64,000 nucleotides of DNA from Oscillospiraceae bacterium. Lineage in GTDB: Bacteria > Bacillota > Clostridia > Oscillospirales > Oscillospiraceae. The position numbers were made by a program, and so were the translations under genes. Below the pieces are notes generated by a model that was given only the letters and a program-made list of their open reading frames with translations, had not been told where the DNA came from and ran no database searches. Positions 8,068 through 16,373 of this stretch are shown here, one piece after another (positions within the stretch are counted from its first letter, which is position 1; the number at the start of each line of letters is the position of its first letter). The DNA is taken from NCBI GenBank assembly GCA_910575695.1, contig CAJTGJ010000018.1, positions 1-64,000 of the forward strand, read 5' to 3'.

Positions 8068-8295
8068 TTTGAATCGGGTGAATTGCCAAAATGATGCGCA
8101 GAAAAGCAAACATCCGTATAATACAAATCCTGCCAAGTGTAGATATCGACGCAGTGGCTTTGGATGTTTTCGACGAACGGCCCTGATACATATAATTGTA
8201 AAAAAGCACCGATTGACAGACATAATAAATCCGGAGATATGGTTCAGCTGGGAGAGCTTTTGAACGGAATTCAAGAGAGGATTCGGATACCAAGC

Positions 8296-8346
8296 AAAAC
8301 GAGGGGTAAGTGCGCTTCTGCCGAAGTACGCCTACCCCTCGTTTTT
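8296..8346. terminator. Strong terminator-like hairpin
   Basis: Perfect 13-bp outer stem AAAACGAGGGGTA / TACCCCTCGTTTT with further partial pairing inside, flanked by A and T runs so it could act on either strand. The gene it served is no longer recognisable. Confidence 0.6.
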
Positions 8347-8526
8347 CCGATCCCAGTCTACTATAGGACACAAAAAACCCAGGCGGCACATGGAGAACCA
8401 CCCAGCCTGCGGTTAATATGGAATTCAATGGAAGAAAGCCGAGGACTGTTTTTGAGTTCTTTCCGTTTCTCTATCCCGAGGCAGGCACTGTCCCCATAGA
8501 CCACCTTATCATCATCTCTTCACGGA

Positions 8527-8785
8527 TCAGGAGGCGGCGGCAGGAATGCTGGTTTTGACCTTTTCTCCCCATCGGAGATGATCGTCTCGTCCCTTGTACC
8601 GGAGGCGGTGCGACCACCACCCCATGAGGATGGGCGACACGATATGGAGCTGGTACTGAACCAGTTCCATATCCCAGATGTCCTCCAGCGCTGCCTGGGT
8701 CGCGGCCACCTTGCAGCAGTCGATGACCAAGTTGCCGCCCACCGCCAGGATGAAGTCGATGTGCTTCTCAAGGGTCAGCGCCGTC
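8527..8785 (-). pseudogene. Iron-containing alcohol dehydrogenase fragment
   Basis: The minus strand encodes HIDFILAVGGNLVIDCCKVA followed by EDIWDMELV, matching the NAD-binding glycine-rich region of iron-containing alcohol dehydrogenases (usually FILAVGGGSVIDCAK). After about residue 75 the match continues only in another frame (TASGTRDETIISDGEKRSK), showing a frameshift and loss of the TGSE segment. The rest of the gene, including the iron-binding histidines, is missing. It is fused in frame to a fragment of an unrelated surface protein, so two broken genes have been joined. Confidence 0.6.
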
Positions 8786-9030
8786 CATGACCAGTGTTGC
8801 AGCTGCTCATTTTCGATGCCCTCAATGAACTTCCGAATGATGAGGGTGGTGCCCGGTTCATCGTCAAAGATCAGGCTGTTGGCCACGCCGGAGCGCACCA
8901 CAATATTCTTCGAAGTTTCGTCCGGATGTACCCCGAGGGCGCTCGGCTCTCCGAGGCCACGACGGTGGCGTTGGGGGCCAACCCGGTGATGGTCACGCTG
9001 TCATATTTCTCCACCACCAGATTGCCCTTC
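8786..9030 (-). pseudogene. SpaA-type (collagen-adhesin) surface protein fragment
   Basis: Two adjoining minus-strand frames, apparently split by a frameshift near 8927, read EKYDSVTITGLAPNATVVAS and then ETSKNIVVRSGVANSLIFDD followed by EPGTTLIIRKFIEG. These resemble the repeated beta-sandwich (SpaA/prealbumin-like) units of Gram-positive pilin-related adhesins, where phrases like FYNTKPGGLTIIKTD recur. There is no signal peptide, repeat array or sorting motif nearby, so this is only a relic. Confidence 0.45.
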
Positions 9031-9139
9031 GTATTTCATGGCCCCGACGTTATCTCATCTGTTTATTTTCGCAAGAGCCCTATTATAATCTCATCCGGGA
9101 ATCGAGTATTGCCGGAGTTCAGCAGATATGGCAAAAAGA

Positions 9140-9171
9140 CAGCCGCATGATACCAAAGTATCATGCGGCTG
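9140..9171. terminator. Terminator between pseudogene region and surface operon
   Basis: Perfect 14-bp stem CAGCCGCATGATAC / GTATCATGCGGCTG with a CAAA loop. It lies about 65 bases beyond the stop of the SLH gene read leftwards; the leftward exit has a short T-rich tract. Confidence 0.65.
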
Positions 9172-9236
9172 CTTTCCGGGTTAGAAAACGTCTTCACAAA
9201 CCCCGCCCATCGGTGGAGACGGGGAATTTTTTGCCG

Positions 9237-10241
9237 TCATTTGGCAATATTCTCACAAAAACGCATCAGGATGGTAGCGGCCTGCGCCCGGGTGGCGGAG
9301 CCGCCCGGCCGGAGGGTGGTGGAGGTTACGCCGGTGATCAGCTCCACGTGGTTGGCCCAGGCCATGGCGTCCCGGGCGTAGCTGTGTACCTGCCCTGCGT
9401 CTGTAAACACAGCGTCCAGATCCGCCCTGCCGCTGACGTCATAGCCCTTGTACTGGGCGTAGCGGTAGAGGATAGCGGCAAACTGCTCCCGGGTAATGGG
9501 GGCGTTGGGGGCAAAGGTGTTGTCGGGATAGCCGTTGACGATGTTGTGGGCGGCGGCCCAGGCCACCGGCTCGGCGTAATACTGCCCCGCCGCCACATCT
9601 GTGAAGGAGGAGGCCCCTGCCTCCGGGGAGCCATCGTAGCGGTAGAGGATGGTAACGATCATGCCCCGGGTGGTGGTATTGCCGGGCTTGAAGGTGGTGT
9701 CGCTGGTGCCGTTCATCAGGCCGTGGTTGTAGACATAGGACACAGCGTCATAGAACCACTGGCCCTCTGGCACGTCATCGAAGGGAACGGTGATGGGCCC
9801 CCCCACGCCGATGCGGCGGTAGGACACCTCACGCATATCGTCTTCCTCCAGGTCCAGCAGCTTCAGATCGGCGGCGGACGTCACCTCAAAGCCCGCGGGT
9901 CCCGCCAGCGTGCCCAGCAGGATGGCGTCCCCCTGGTTGATCTGGTGGTTCCTGGAGGTGGCGTAAAGGGTGATGCTGTTCCCATTGATGGTGTACGCGG
10001 TGTGGACGTCCTCACCGGACAAGGCAGGGTCAAAGGTAAAGCCGGTGGGGGCTTTGTCCAGGGTCAGGGTGATCTGGACAGAATCAAAGCTGCCGGACAG
10101 CCCGCGCACGCTGATGGTCTGGGCGGCGGTGCCGAAGCCGTCCGTCTGGAGCCATGGGGCGGAGCTGGCCGCTGCCGCCGGGCTGACCAGCAGCGCGGCG
10201 GCAAGGGCGATGGCAAGGAACAGGGAAAGGATTCGTTTCAT
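9237..10241 (-). CDS. S-layer-homology surface protein with N-terminal beta domain
   Basis: A 334-residue exported wall protein. Residues 1-25 form a signal peptide (MKRILSLFLAIALAAALLV, then SPAAAA). Residues about 26-150 are a beta-rich domain of unknown family. Three S-layer-homology units follow (starting near VPFDDVPEGQWFYDAV, ASSFTDVAAGQYYAEPVAWA and LDAVFTDAGQVHSYARDAMA), which bind secondary cell-wall polymer. The ATG at 10241 has AAAAGGAGG upstream, and that site overlaps the stop of the M60 gene 19 bases away, so the two are co-transcribed. The N-terminal domain has the size and a segment pattern (GDAILLGTLAGPAGFEV) that could be cohesin-like, which would suit the dockerin-bearing partner; this is a guess. 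Confidence 0.8.
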   Translation of the reverse strand: MKRILSLFLAIALAAALLVSPAAAASSAPWLQTDGFGTAAQTISVRGLSGSFDSVQITLTLDKAPTGFTFDPALSGEDVHTAYTINGNSITLYATSRNHQINQGDAILLGTLAGPAGFEVTSAADLKLLDLEEDDMREVSYRRIGVGGPITVPFDDVPEGQWFYDAVSYVYNHGLMNGTSDTTFKPGNTTTRGMIVTILYRYDGSPEAGASSFTDVAAGQYYAEPVAWAAAHNIVNGYPDNTFAPNAPITREQFAAILYRYAQYKGYDVSGRADLDAVFTDAGQVHSYARDAMAWANHVELITGVTSTTLRPGGSATRAQAATILMRFCENIAK

Positions 10242-10260
10242 GGTTGGTTTCGTCCTCCTT

Positions 10261-13200
10261 TTACTGAACACCCGCGCCCGTCAGAACGATCTGGGGCAGG
10301 CTGTCGGTCTGGGGGAAGCTGGTCCACAGCGTCTCGCTGGTCACCCGGCGGCTGGCGCTGCTGTAGGGGTCGTCGGTGCGGTAGAACACCGCCCGGAACT
10401 CCATGGGGTCGCTGGCGGTGACGCCGCTCTGCTCATTGAGGGCCGCCTCCGCGTCCCAGTCGGGCACAAACACCCAGAAGCCGTCGCTGGTGTCGCTCAC
10501 CGCGCCGTCCGCCGGGATCTCGGCGTAGAGCAGGGCGTAGCCGTTGATGGCCCGCTCGATGCTGGTGACGCCGTTTTCCTCCTGGGCCTCGGCGGTGGTG
10601 TTGTAGCGGGCCTGGACCTCCACGGTGTTGTACACCGGGTCGCCCCGGTAGGTGCCCACGATGACCACGGTGCCTGCGGGGACCACGCCGCCGTCATAGG
10701 CAAGGTCCTGGGCCAGCTTGCCCACGGACGCGCCGGGGTAGAGGTCGATCCGGTCGCCGGGGTAGTCCAGCAGCTCCACGTTGGCCCCGGCGGGCAGTCC
10801 GGTGACCCGGACGGCGGCGGCGTCATAGCTCCAGATCCGGCTGTCCCCGGCGGCGCCGGGCTTGGAGAAGTAGACGATGCCATTGGCGCTGTCCACCGGA
10901 CCAAGGGTTACGGCGGTCCAGTCCGAAGCGCTGTCCGCCTTGACGCTGACGGTGCAGCCGGTGAGGGTCCCGCCGGTGACCTTCAGGCCGGTAACGGGGA
11001 GGCTGCCGCTGCGCATGGTGAACTCGGCGGTGTCCCCGGTGCGGGAGAGGGTGTACAGGCTGGGGGAGATGGTCTTGTCATAGGCCACCCGCACCTCGGG
11101 GGCGGTGGCGGCAGAGCCCGGATTGCCCAGCTTATCCACGGGGACGACGGAGTAGGTGTAGGTCAGGTTGTTGGCCGCGCCCAGGTCGTCGGTGTAGGTG
11201 CTCCCGGTGGTGAAGCCAATGGGCGTGTTGTTGCGGCGCACCTCATAGCCCAGAATGGTGTTGTTTCCGCCGGAAATGGTAAGGGTCACCTGGTTGCCAT
11301 TGACGGCGGAGGAGACGGTGACCGCCCCCTGGAACGCCGCGCCATTGCTCAGACGGTAGGAGTAGGATTCATCGTTGAGGTACCACAGGGCCCGGGACTC
11401 GGCGGGGTAGCCGGCCAGGATGCCCTTCACCTCGTCGCTGAGGTTCATGCCCCAGCGGGTGAAGAAAGCGGACAGGTTGCGGTTGGCCGTTTCGGAAGCG
11501 GTGAGGGCCACCCGTTCGTCATAGGTGTAGCTGGCGTACTTTCCGGACTTCCAGAGAGTGAAGAAGCGGTTGTAGAAGTCCAGCGGCTTGCTTCCGGCGT
11601 CGTAGGCCAGGTGGAGCTGCCAGTACATACCCAGCTGGACGAACACGTTGGCGGCGCTGCCGGGCCGGCCGGCGGCGGTCTTGTCGTAGATGGCGGGCCA
11701 GATATTGCTGAGGGTCAGGCGGGTGCTCCGGGCCATGGTGGAGCCGTCCCACGCCTGCACGGCCAGGGAGTAGATGTTGTTGGTGATCTCGGCCTTGCCC
11801 AGCTTGTCCATGTTGTGGCCGATCTCATGGGCGATGCCCCAGCCGAACAGGCCGTTGGCGTTGCCCACTCCGGTGCTGGAGACAGGCCTGCCGCACACCA
11901 GGCCCTGGGTGGAGCCGTAGCCCACGCCCACATGGTTCCCGGCGGCGTACATGAAGGCCCCGGCGAACATCCGCATATACCGGATATTCTGGCGGGTGGT
12001 CATGGGATAGCGGCAGCTGTCCGTGCGTGCCCCGCCGGAGGGGATGATGCCCTGGACCTGGTTGGCGATGTACAGCTCGTCCTCCCAGGCCAGCACACCC
12101 TGGTACATGGTCTCCACCATGGCGTCCACGGTGGCATTGACCCCCTGGAGGCCGGCCAGCGCCCGGTCGGCGGGGATGGACAGCAGTACGCTGGGGGTGG
12201 AGATCTCGGTGGCGTTGCGGATGTCGGTGGCCATATTGGCGTTCCCCAGTCCGGCCACGTAGGTCTGGAGCTGGGTGACGTAGGCGCGGATAGCGTCCTT
12301 CCGGGCGGCTTCCGTCATGTCATACCAGGCGGACAGCTCCAGAATGGGCGGGGTGAAGGTGTTGCTGTCCCCGCGCACCTGGATTTTAATCGCTCCGGGG
12401 TTGCTTCCGGCGTAGGTCAGGTACAGCGGCCCGCCCCGCTCGTCGGTGAGGGAGCCGATTTTGGGTATATAGATGTAGTTGCGGCCGTTTTGGAGCTGGA
12501 TGGGGGTGCCCCGCCAGATGCCGGATTCCCCGAAATACTGGGTGGGCGTCACGTACACCGGCGCGTCGGTGGGCAGGGAGGCGTATACCGCCACCGTGGC
12601 CCCGGCCCGGGCGGTGACGCCCAGGGGCTGGAGGTCGCTGGCACTCTGGCCGTACTGGCTGTCCTTGGAGGAGGCCCGGGCCTGGAAGTCCGACTTCACC
12701 AGCCCCAGGGCGGAGGCGTCGTTTTGGAGCAGGGCGGAGGCCAGGGCCAGTTCATCCTTCAGCCGGTCCAGCTCCAGGTAGAAGTCCGCCTTGGCGTTCA
12801 GCTGTGCGGACAGGGCGGAGATGGTGCTGGCGTTGACGCCGGAACGCAGGGCGGTGAAGCTCCCGTCGGCAAACAGGGCGGAGATATCGTCCGCCAGGGA
12901 ATCGCTCCTGTAGAAGGCCATCTCGGAGATGCTCACCCGGCATCCGTTGCCCTCCCGCTCATTCAGGGTGAAGGAGATCTCTTTCACGTCCTCCACCATG
13001 GGGAAGGTGAGCACCAGATAATTCTTGTTGGGGTCCATGCTGCGGGCAGTGTACAGGGCGGCGCCGTCCAGTACCGTTTCCCCGGCGCTGTTCTTGGCGG
13101 TGACGGTGTAGGTTTTCAGGGCGTACTTGTGGTTCCCGCCCAGGTAGGGCACCAGGATGGCGTAGTTCATGTCCTGGGGGGTCTTGAAGGTATAGGTAAA

Positions 13201-15054
13201 CCGGCTGCTCACCCACCATTGGTTGGCCACCCAGTAGGTGGCGGCATCGTTGTCGATGACGTCCGCCGTGGTGAAGTTGGGGCACAGGGTGCGGTTCACG
13301 TTGCCGGGGTTTTCCATCACCACCGACTGGATATTGCTGTTGTCGATGCGGTCCTCGGCGGGCAGATCAGGCATGACCAGCTCCTCCTTCTGGGGCGTGC
13401 CTGCGGCGGTGGAGGAGTAGGGGCCGGTGCCCCGCTGGTTGCCCGCCTTGACGGCCACCTCATAGGTGGTGCCATTGGTCAGGCCGGTGATGGTGGCGGT
13501 GGTGGCGGTGAGGTTGCCGCCGAACTGCTGGAAGGCGGTCTGGCCCGCCTCACGGTAGAACACCTGGTAGTAGGAGGCGTCCTTGGTACCGCCCCAGGTC
13601 AGCCGCAGGGACTGGTCGGCCTCAGTGATGCCGATGTTGGAGGGGGCCCCGGGCACCCCGGCGGGCAGGGGCATGGCGGACACCACCCGGGAGGGAGCGC
13701 CCTTCCAGTCGCCGTTAACGGCGGTGACCTGGAAGTAGTAGGTTTTCAAGTTGTCCAGCCCGGAGATCACGGCCTGATTGGTGTTGGAGGCGGCGGTCTG
13801 GCTCAGCGCGGCGGAGCTGGCGCCGTAGGCCACGGTGTAGCCGGTAACGTTGTTCACCGCGCCCCAGTTCAGGGTTACCTTGCCATCGCCGGGAGTGACG
13901 ACGAGGCCCTTCACCTTGTCGGCGTCATTTTCAGGGTTTTCCGGCACGATGTCCTTGAGGAACTCAATTTTCGTCACAGTGGCGAAGCCAGGCTGGCCTG
14001 CGGTGGCGGTGACCTGGATGGTGACCTTTTTCACCGCCACCTTGTTTCCCAGGTTGATGGTGACCACCTGCTCGCCCACCGTCCTGCCGGTGGCGTGTAC
14101 GTCCGCCGGGAGGGAGTTGTCGAAGGGGACGGAGAAGGAGGAGCCGTCCACCAGCTCCACCAGGGCGGTGCCGGCCTGGATGGCCCCCGCGGCGTCGGGG
14201 CAGGTGATCTGGATCTGGCTCATCACCACGCCGGAGATCTCATTGAGCACGATGGGCAGTTCCAGCGTCTTGCCCGCCTGGGGGGTGATGGTCACGGCGG
14301 TATCGCCCTGGAACAGGTCTTTGGCGGAGCCGCCGCTGAGGGTGAGACCCGCGGTGTCCAGCTGGGGCTGCAGGATGGCCGCGGTGTCCAGCAGCTGGGG
14401 CTGGCTGGAGGTGTTCCGGCCCCGGTTGATGTAGGCCAGATCGGTGATGTCGATGGTGCCGTCGCCGTTCAGGTCATAGGCGGCGGTCTGGCTGGCGCTC
14501 TGGCCCAGGCGGGCGTCCATGGCGGCGAGGTCGGCATCGTCCACCGTGCCGTCCCCGTTGAGGTCGCCCAGGGAGAAGGTGCCGTCGCCGGTGCCCACGA
14601 TCATGTGCTGGCTGTAGCTGTCCAGCGTCACAGTGCGGCGGAAGGTTTTATAGCCGTTTCCGGTGAGGGCCAGCTCATACTGCGCCCCTCCGGCGGGCAG
14701 GCCGGACAGCACCACCTCGTAGTAGCCCACCCGGCTTTCGTTGGACAGTTCCACGCCGTCGGTGTTCTTCACGGTGACGGAGACGTCCGCATTCAGAGTG
14801 TTCACCGTCTCCTTCCCGCCGGGGAGGGCGACGGCGGCGGATTTCCCATTTCCACTGACCTGGAGCTGGATATTCCGGGACGCCGCGTTGGCGGCGGACT
14901 GGGGCAGGTCGAAGCGGATGGTCAGCCCGATGGATCCGGTGGGGGCTGTGCCGGAGCTGGCGGCGTCCGCCGTGATAGGCAGGCCCGTCAGGCACAGGGA
15001 GCACACCAGGACCAGGCTGAGCAGCCCGGAAATCAATCGCTGTGCTGATTTCAT
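10261..15054 (-). CDS. Secreted M60-family metallopeptidase with dockerin-like and Fn3 domains
   Basis: A 1597-residue secreted protein. Order: signal peptide (1-32); N-terminal beta domain; duplicated calcium-loop dockerin-like motif at about 163-215 (DLNGDGTVDDADLAAMDARL and DLNGDGTIDITDLAYINRG); a carbohydrate-binding-like beta domain; two fibronectin type III domains (about 380-555); a discoidin-like domain (about 575-720); a helical linker; the M60 region with its N-terminal fold (VYVTPTQYFGESGIWRG) and catalytic HEIGHN at 1076-1081, with E1089 as likely third zinc ligand; then beta-sandwich domains to the end. M60 (enhancin-like) enzymes cleave O-glycosylated proteins such as mucins, so a host-glycoprotein role is likely. 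ATG 15054 is followed directly by the signal sequence. No anchor is present in this protein; the SLH partner is next in the operon. Confidence 0.88.
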   Translation of the reverse strand: MKSAQRLISGLLSLVLVCSLCLTGLPITADAASSGTAPTGSIGLTIRFDLPQSAANAASRNIQLQVSGNGKSAAVALPGGKETVNTLNADVSVTVKNTDGVELSNESRVGYYEVVLSGLPAGGAQYELALTGNGYKTFRRTVTLDSYSQHMIVGTGDGTFSLGDLNGDGTVDDADLAAMDARLGQSASQTAAYDLNGDGTIDITDLAYINRGRNTSSQPQLLDTAAILQPQLDTAGLTLSGGSAKDLFQGDTAVTITPQAGKTLELPIVLNEISGVVMSQIQITCPDAAGAIQAGTALVELVDGSSFSVPFDNSLPADVHATGRTVGEQVVTINLGNKVAVKKVTIQVTATAGQPGFATVTKIEFLKDIVPENPENDADKVKGLVVTPGDGKVTLNWGAVNNVTGYTVAYGASSAALSQTAASNTNQAVISGLDNLKTYYFQVTAVNGDWKGAPSRVVSAMPLPAGVPGAPSNIGITEADQSLRLTWGGTKDASYYQVFYREAGQTAFQQFGGNLTATTATITGLTNGTTYEVAVKAGNQRGTGPYSSTAAGTPQKEELVMPDLPAEDRIDNSNIQSVVMENPGNVNRTLCPNFTTADVIDNDAATYWVANQWWVSSRFTYTFKTPQDMNYAILVPYLGGNHKYALKTYTVTAKNSAGETVLDGAALYTARSMDPNKNYLVLTFPMVEDVKEISFTLNEREGNGCRVSISEMAFYRSDSLADDISALFADGSFTALRSGVNASTISALSAQLNAKADFYLELDRLKDELALASALLQNDASALGLVKSDFQARASSKDSQYGQSASDLQPLGVTARAGATVAVYASLPTDAPVYVTPTQYFGESGIWRGTPIQLQNGRNYIYIPKIGSLTDERGGPLYLTYAGSNPGAIKIQVRGDSNTFTPPILELSAWYDMTEAARKDAIRAYVTQLQTYVAGLGNANMATDIRNATEISTPSVLLSIPADRALAGLQGVNATVDAMVETMYQGVLAWEDELYIANQVQGIIPSGGARTDSCRYPMTTRQNIRYMRMFAGAFMYAAGNHVGVGYGSTQGLVCGRPVSSTGVGNANGLFGWGIAHEIGHNMDKLGKAEITNNIYSLAVQAWDGSTMARSTRLTLSNIWPAIYDKTAAGRPGSAANVFVQLGMYWQLHLAYDAGSKPLDFYNRFFTLWKSGKYASYTYDERVALTASETANRNLSAFFTRWGMNLSDEVKGILAGYPAESRALWYLNDESYSYRLSNGAAFQGAVTVSSAVNGNQVTLTISGGNNTILGYEVRRNNTPIGFTTGSTYTDDLGAANNLTYTYSVVPVDKLGNPGSAATAPEVRVAYDKTISPSLYTLSRTGDTAEFTMRSGSLPVTGLKVTGGTLTGCTVSVKADSASDWTAVTLGPVDSANGIVYFSKPGAAGDSRIWSYDAAAVRVTGLPAGANVELLDYPGDRIDLYPGASVGKLAQDLAYDGGVVPAGTVVIVGTYRGDPVYNTVEVQARYNTTAEAQEENGVTSIERAINGYALLYAEIPADGAVSDTSDGFWVFVPDWDAEAALNEQSGVTASDPMEFRAVFYRTDDPYSSASRRVTSETLWTSFPQTDSLPQIVLTGAGVQ

Positions 15055-15123
15055 ACATTGACATCCTTTCTGTTTTGTAATTTCTCCATGCATTTTGTCG
15101 ATAAAACAGTTGTACGGAAACCT

Positions 15124-15152
15124 ATTGTAATATTGGAAAGAAAATCTGTCAA
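15124..15152 (-). promoter_or_regulatory. Consensus promoter for M60/SLH operon
   Basis: On the minus strand: TTGACA (15147-15152), 17-base spacer, TACAAT (15124-15129), 69 bases before the M60 ATG. Confidence 0.8.
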
Positions 15153-15394
15153 CTATAATTTCCGGCACCGTTGTGCCCGGGGGTATAGCGTATCATAATG
15201 TGGTATGAATCAGCGCGTAATGGCGGGTTTATGGAACAATTTTGAGGGTACGGCAGTACCGGAAGGGCTGTATAGGAAATTTGACCAAAAATTTTCCTGT
15301 CGGAGCGGGAAAAAAGGGCGAAAAAAGAGACGGCAAGACCGCCGGGCGGAACAGAGCGCCGGAATCCAGCCGCGCCGGCAGTCGGACGGATGAA
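15153..15394. other. Gene-free spacer
   Basis: Between the M60 promoter and the 15395 terminator I see no credible gene, repeat or RNA; part of it is purine-rich. Confidence 0.5.
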
Positions 15395-15450
15395 AAACGC
15401 CGGTGAAAGGGCCGCTCCGTGAAACAGAGCGGCCCTCTCACCGGCGTTTT
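15395..15450. terminator. Very long terminator hairpin
   Basis: A 23-bp stem with a single mismatch (15395-15417 with 15427-15448 plus T run), flanked by A and T runs on both sides. Read leftwards it lies just past the stop of the small DUF6774-like gene. Confidence 0.85.
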
Positions 15451-15469
15451 TGCGGACCGGCCGGGCGGT

Positions 15470-15706
15470 TTACCCGGCCTGTCTGTCCGGCCCGTTCCCG
15501 CGCTGGGCCTCCCCGCAGGGGCAGAACGTCTCCCCGCTGGGCACCTTCAGGGCCAGCAGGGACAGGTTATTGCCTACGATCTCAAATAAGGTGGACAGCA
15601 GCTCGATCTGCTCCGCTGTCTGACCCTGGGCGATCAGCACGGACAGTGCTGCCGCTGCAGCAAGCAGATCGCCTCCCTGTCCCTGAGACACACAGCATCG
15701 CCCCAT
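15470..15706 (-). CDS. Small DUF6774-like protein
   Basis: A 78-residue protein starting MGRCCVSQGQGGDLLAAAAA, with a central amphipathic helix pair (LSVLIAQGQTAEQIELLSTL, then FEIVGNNLSLLAL) and a Cys-containing tail (FCPCGEA). Small proteins with this layout, VSQ-type start and GD/GN-x-L-x-L ending are common in Oscillospiraceae and labelled DUF6774; their function is unknown. AAGGGGGTGG precedes the ATG, a promoter sits at 15727-15756, and terminators flank it on both sides, which supports a real monocistronic gene. Confidence 0.6.
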   Translation of the reverse strand: MGRCCVSQGQGGDLLAAAAALSVLIAQGQTAEQIELLSTLFEIVGNNLSLLALKVPSGETFCPCGEAQRGNGPDRQAG

Positions 15707-15726
15707 TGTGCCACCCCCTTTGGGCC

Positions 15727-15756
15727 AGTATATGCCGGGAATGGGAAATCGGGCAA
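15727..15756 (-). promoter_or_regulatory. Promoter for the small DUF6774-like gene
   Basis: Minus strand TTGCCC (15751-15756), 18-base spacer, TATACT (15727-15732). It lies between an upstream terminator and the gene. Confidence 0.5.
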
Positions 15757-15759
15757 TGA

Positions 15760-15792
15760 AACAGCCCGGGAATGGAGCATTCCCGGGCTGTT
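15760..15792. terminator. Bidirectional terminator
   Basis: Perfect 15-bp stem AACAGCCCGGGAATG / CATTCCCGGGCTGTT with a GAG loop, flanked by A and T. It ends the activase/acetyltransferase operon read leftwards. Confidence 0.85.
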
Positions 15793-15798
15793 TTGCGT

Positions 15799-16362
15799 TT
15801 ACAGCTTTTTCACGTACCTCAGATCCACGCACACCGCGCCGTGGGGGAAGGGGATGTCGGTGTGGGTGCCGTCCCAGGCAAAGCCGTGGGCGGAATAGAA
15901 CCGCCGGGCCTTCTCATTCTCCCGCAGGACGAACACGAAGGCATTCTGAAAGCCCTCCGCCCTCATCCGGCGGCAGGCCTCCTCAAACAGCAGCCCTCCA
16001 TAGCCCCGGCCCCGCTCCGCCGGGTGGGTGTAAAAGGAGGCAATCTCCCCCCAGCCGGCGTAGGCGGTATTGTCGAAAGTGCAGACGTCGCCGGGGTTGT
16101 AGTTCTCCGTCCGTGCCTTACAGTAGTTGAGGCAGGAAACCGGCGTGTCCCCCCGGCAGAGCAGCAGGCCGTGTACGCCGTTTTGCGTCTCGTAGTTGGT
16201 GCGGAACACCTCCACCCAGCGGTCGTCGGTGATCTCGCTGGCCATGTAGTCGGCGGGCACCGCGTCCACGTAGGTGTCCCGCCAGCCCAGGGCGTGGATC
16301 AGGCTCATAGCCCGGAAATGCTCCTCGGCGCAGGCGTCCACAAAGCGCAGGGAATCGTCCAT
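15799..16362 (-). CDS. GNAT family N-acetyltransferase
   Basis: A 187-residue acetyl-CoA-dependent acetyltransferase. The acetyl-CoA loop is ASFYTHPAERGRGYGGLLFE near residue 110-128 (R/Q-x-x-G-x-G/A type RGRGYG), followed by ENEKARRFYSAHGFAWDGT, the usual fourth helix and strand. Substrate is unknown. ATG 16362 has AAAGGAGG at ideal spacing and starts 11 bases after the stop of the dehydratase-like gene, so it is the last gene of that operon. Confidence 0.85.
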   Translation of the reverse strand: MDDSLRFVDACAEEHFRAMSLIHALGWRDTYVDAVPADYMASEITDDRWVEVFRTNYETQNGVHGLLLCRGDTPVSCLNYCKARTENYNPGDVCTFDNTAYAGWGEIASFYTHPAERGRGYGGLLFEEACRRMRAEGFQNAFVFVLRENEKARRFYSAHGFAWDGTHTDIPFPHGAVCVDLRYVKKL

Positions 16363-16373
16363 GAGGGCCTCCT

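Larger units (their letters stand above)
7838..8526. other. Gene-free debris region
   Basis: No intact gene. It contains a 19-bp inverted repeat (7986-8033), an IS-end-like repeat (8035-8067) and a strong terminator-like hairpin (8296-8346). A short frame near 8139-8184 reads VDIDAVALDVFDERP, resembling the LDVFDEEP signature of D-2-hydroxyacid dehydrogenases, but it is too short to call. The region reads as remains of several disrupted genes. Confidence 0.5.

Noticed and set aside
8139-8184. 2-hydroxyacid dehydrogenase fragment (VDIDAVALDVFDERP)
   Set aside because: Only 15 residues resemble the family, too short to call a pseudogene.
9970-15048. A 1692-codon open frame antisense to the M60 gene
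   Set aside because: It is a by-product of GC-rich codon use in the real gene: composition is Gly/Val/His-rich with no domain, signal peptide or ribosome site, while the minus strand encodes clear domains.
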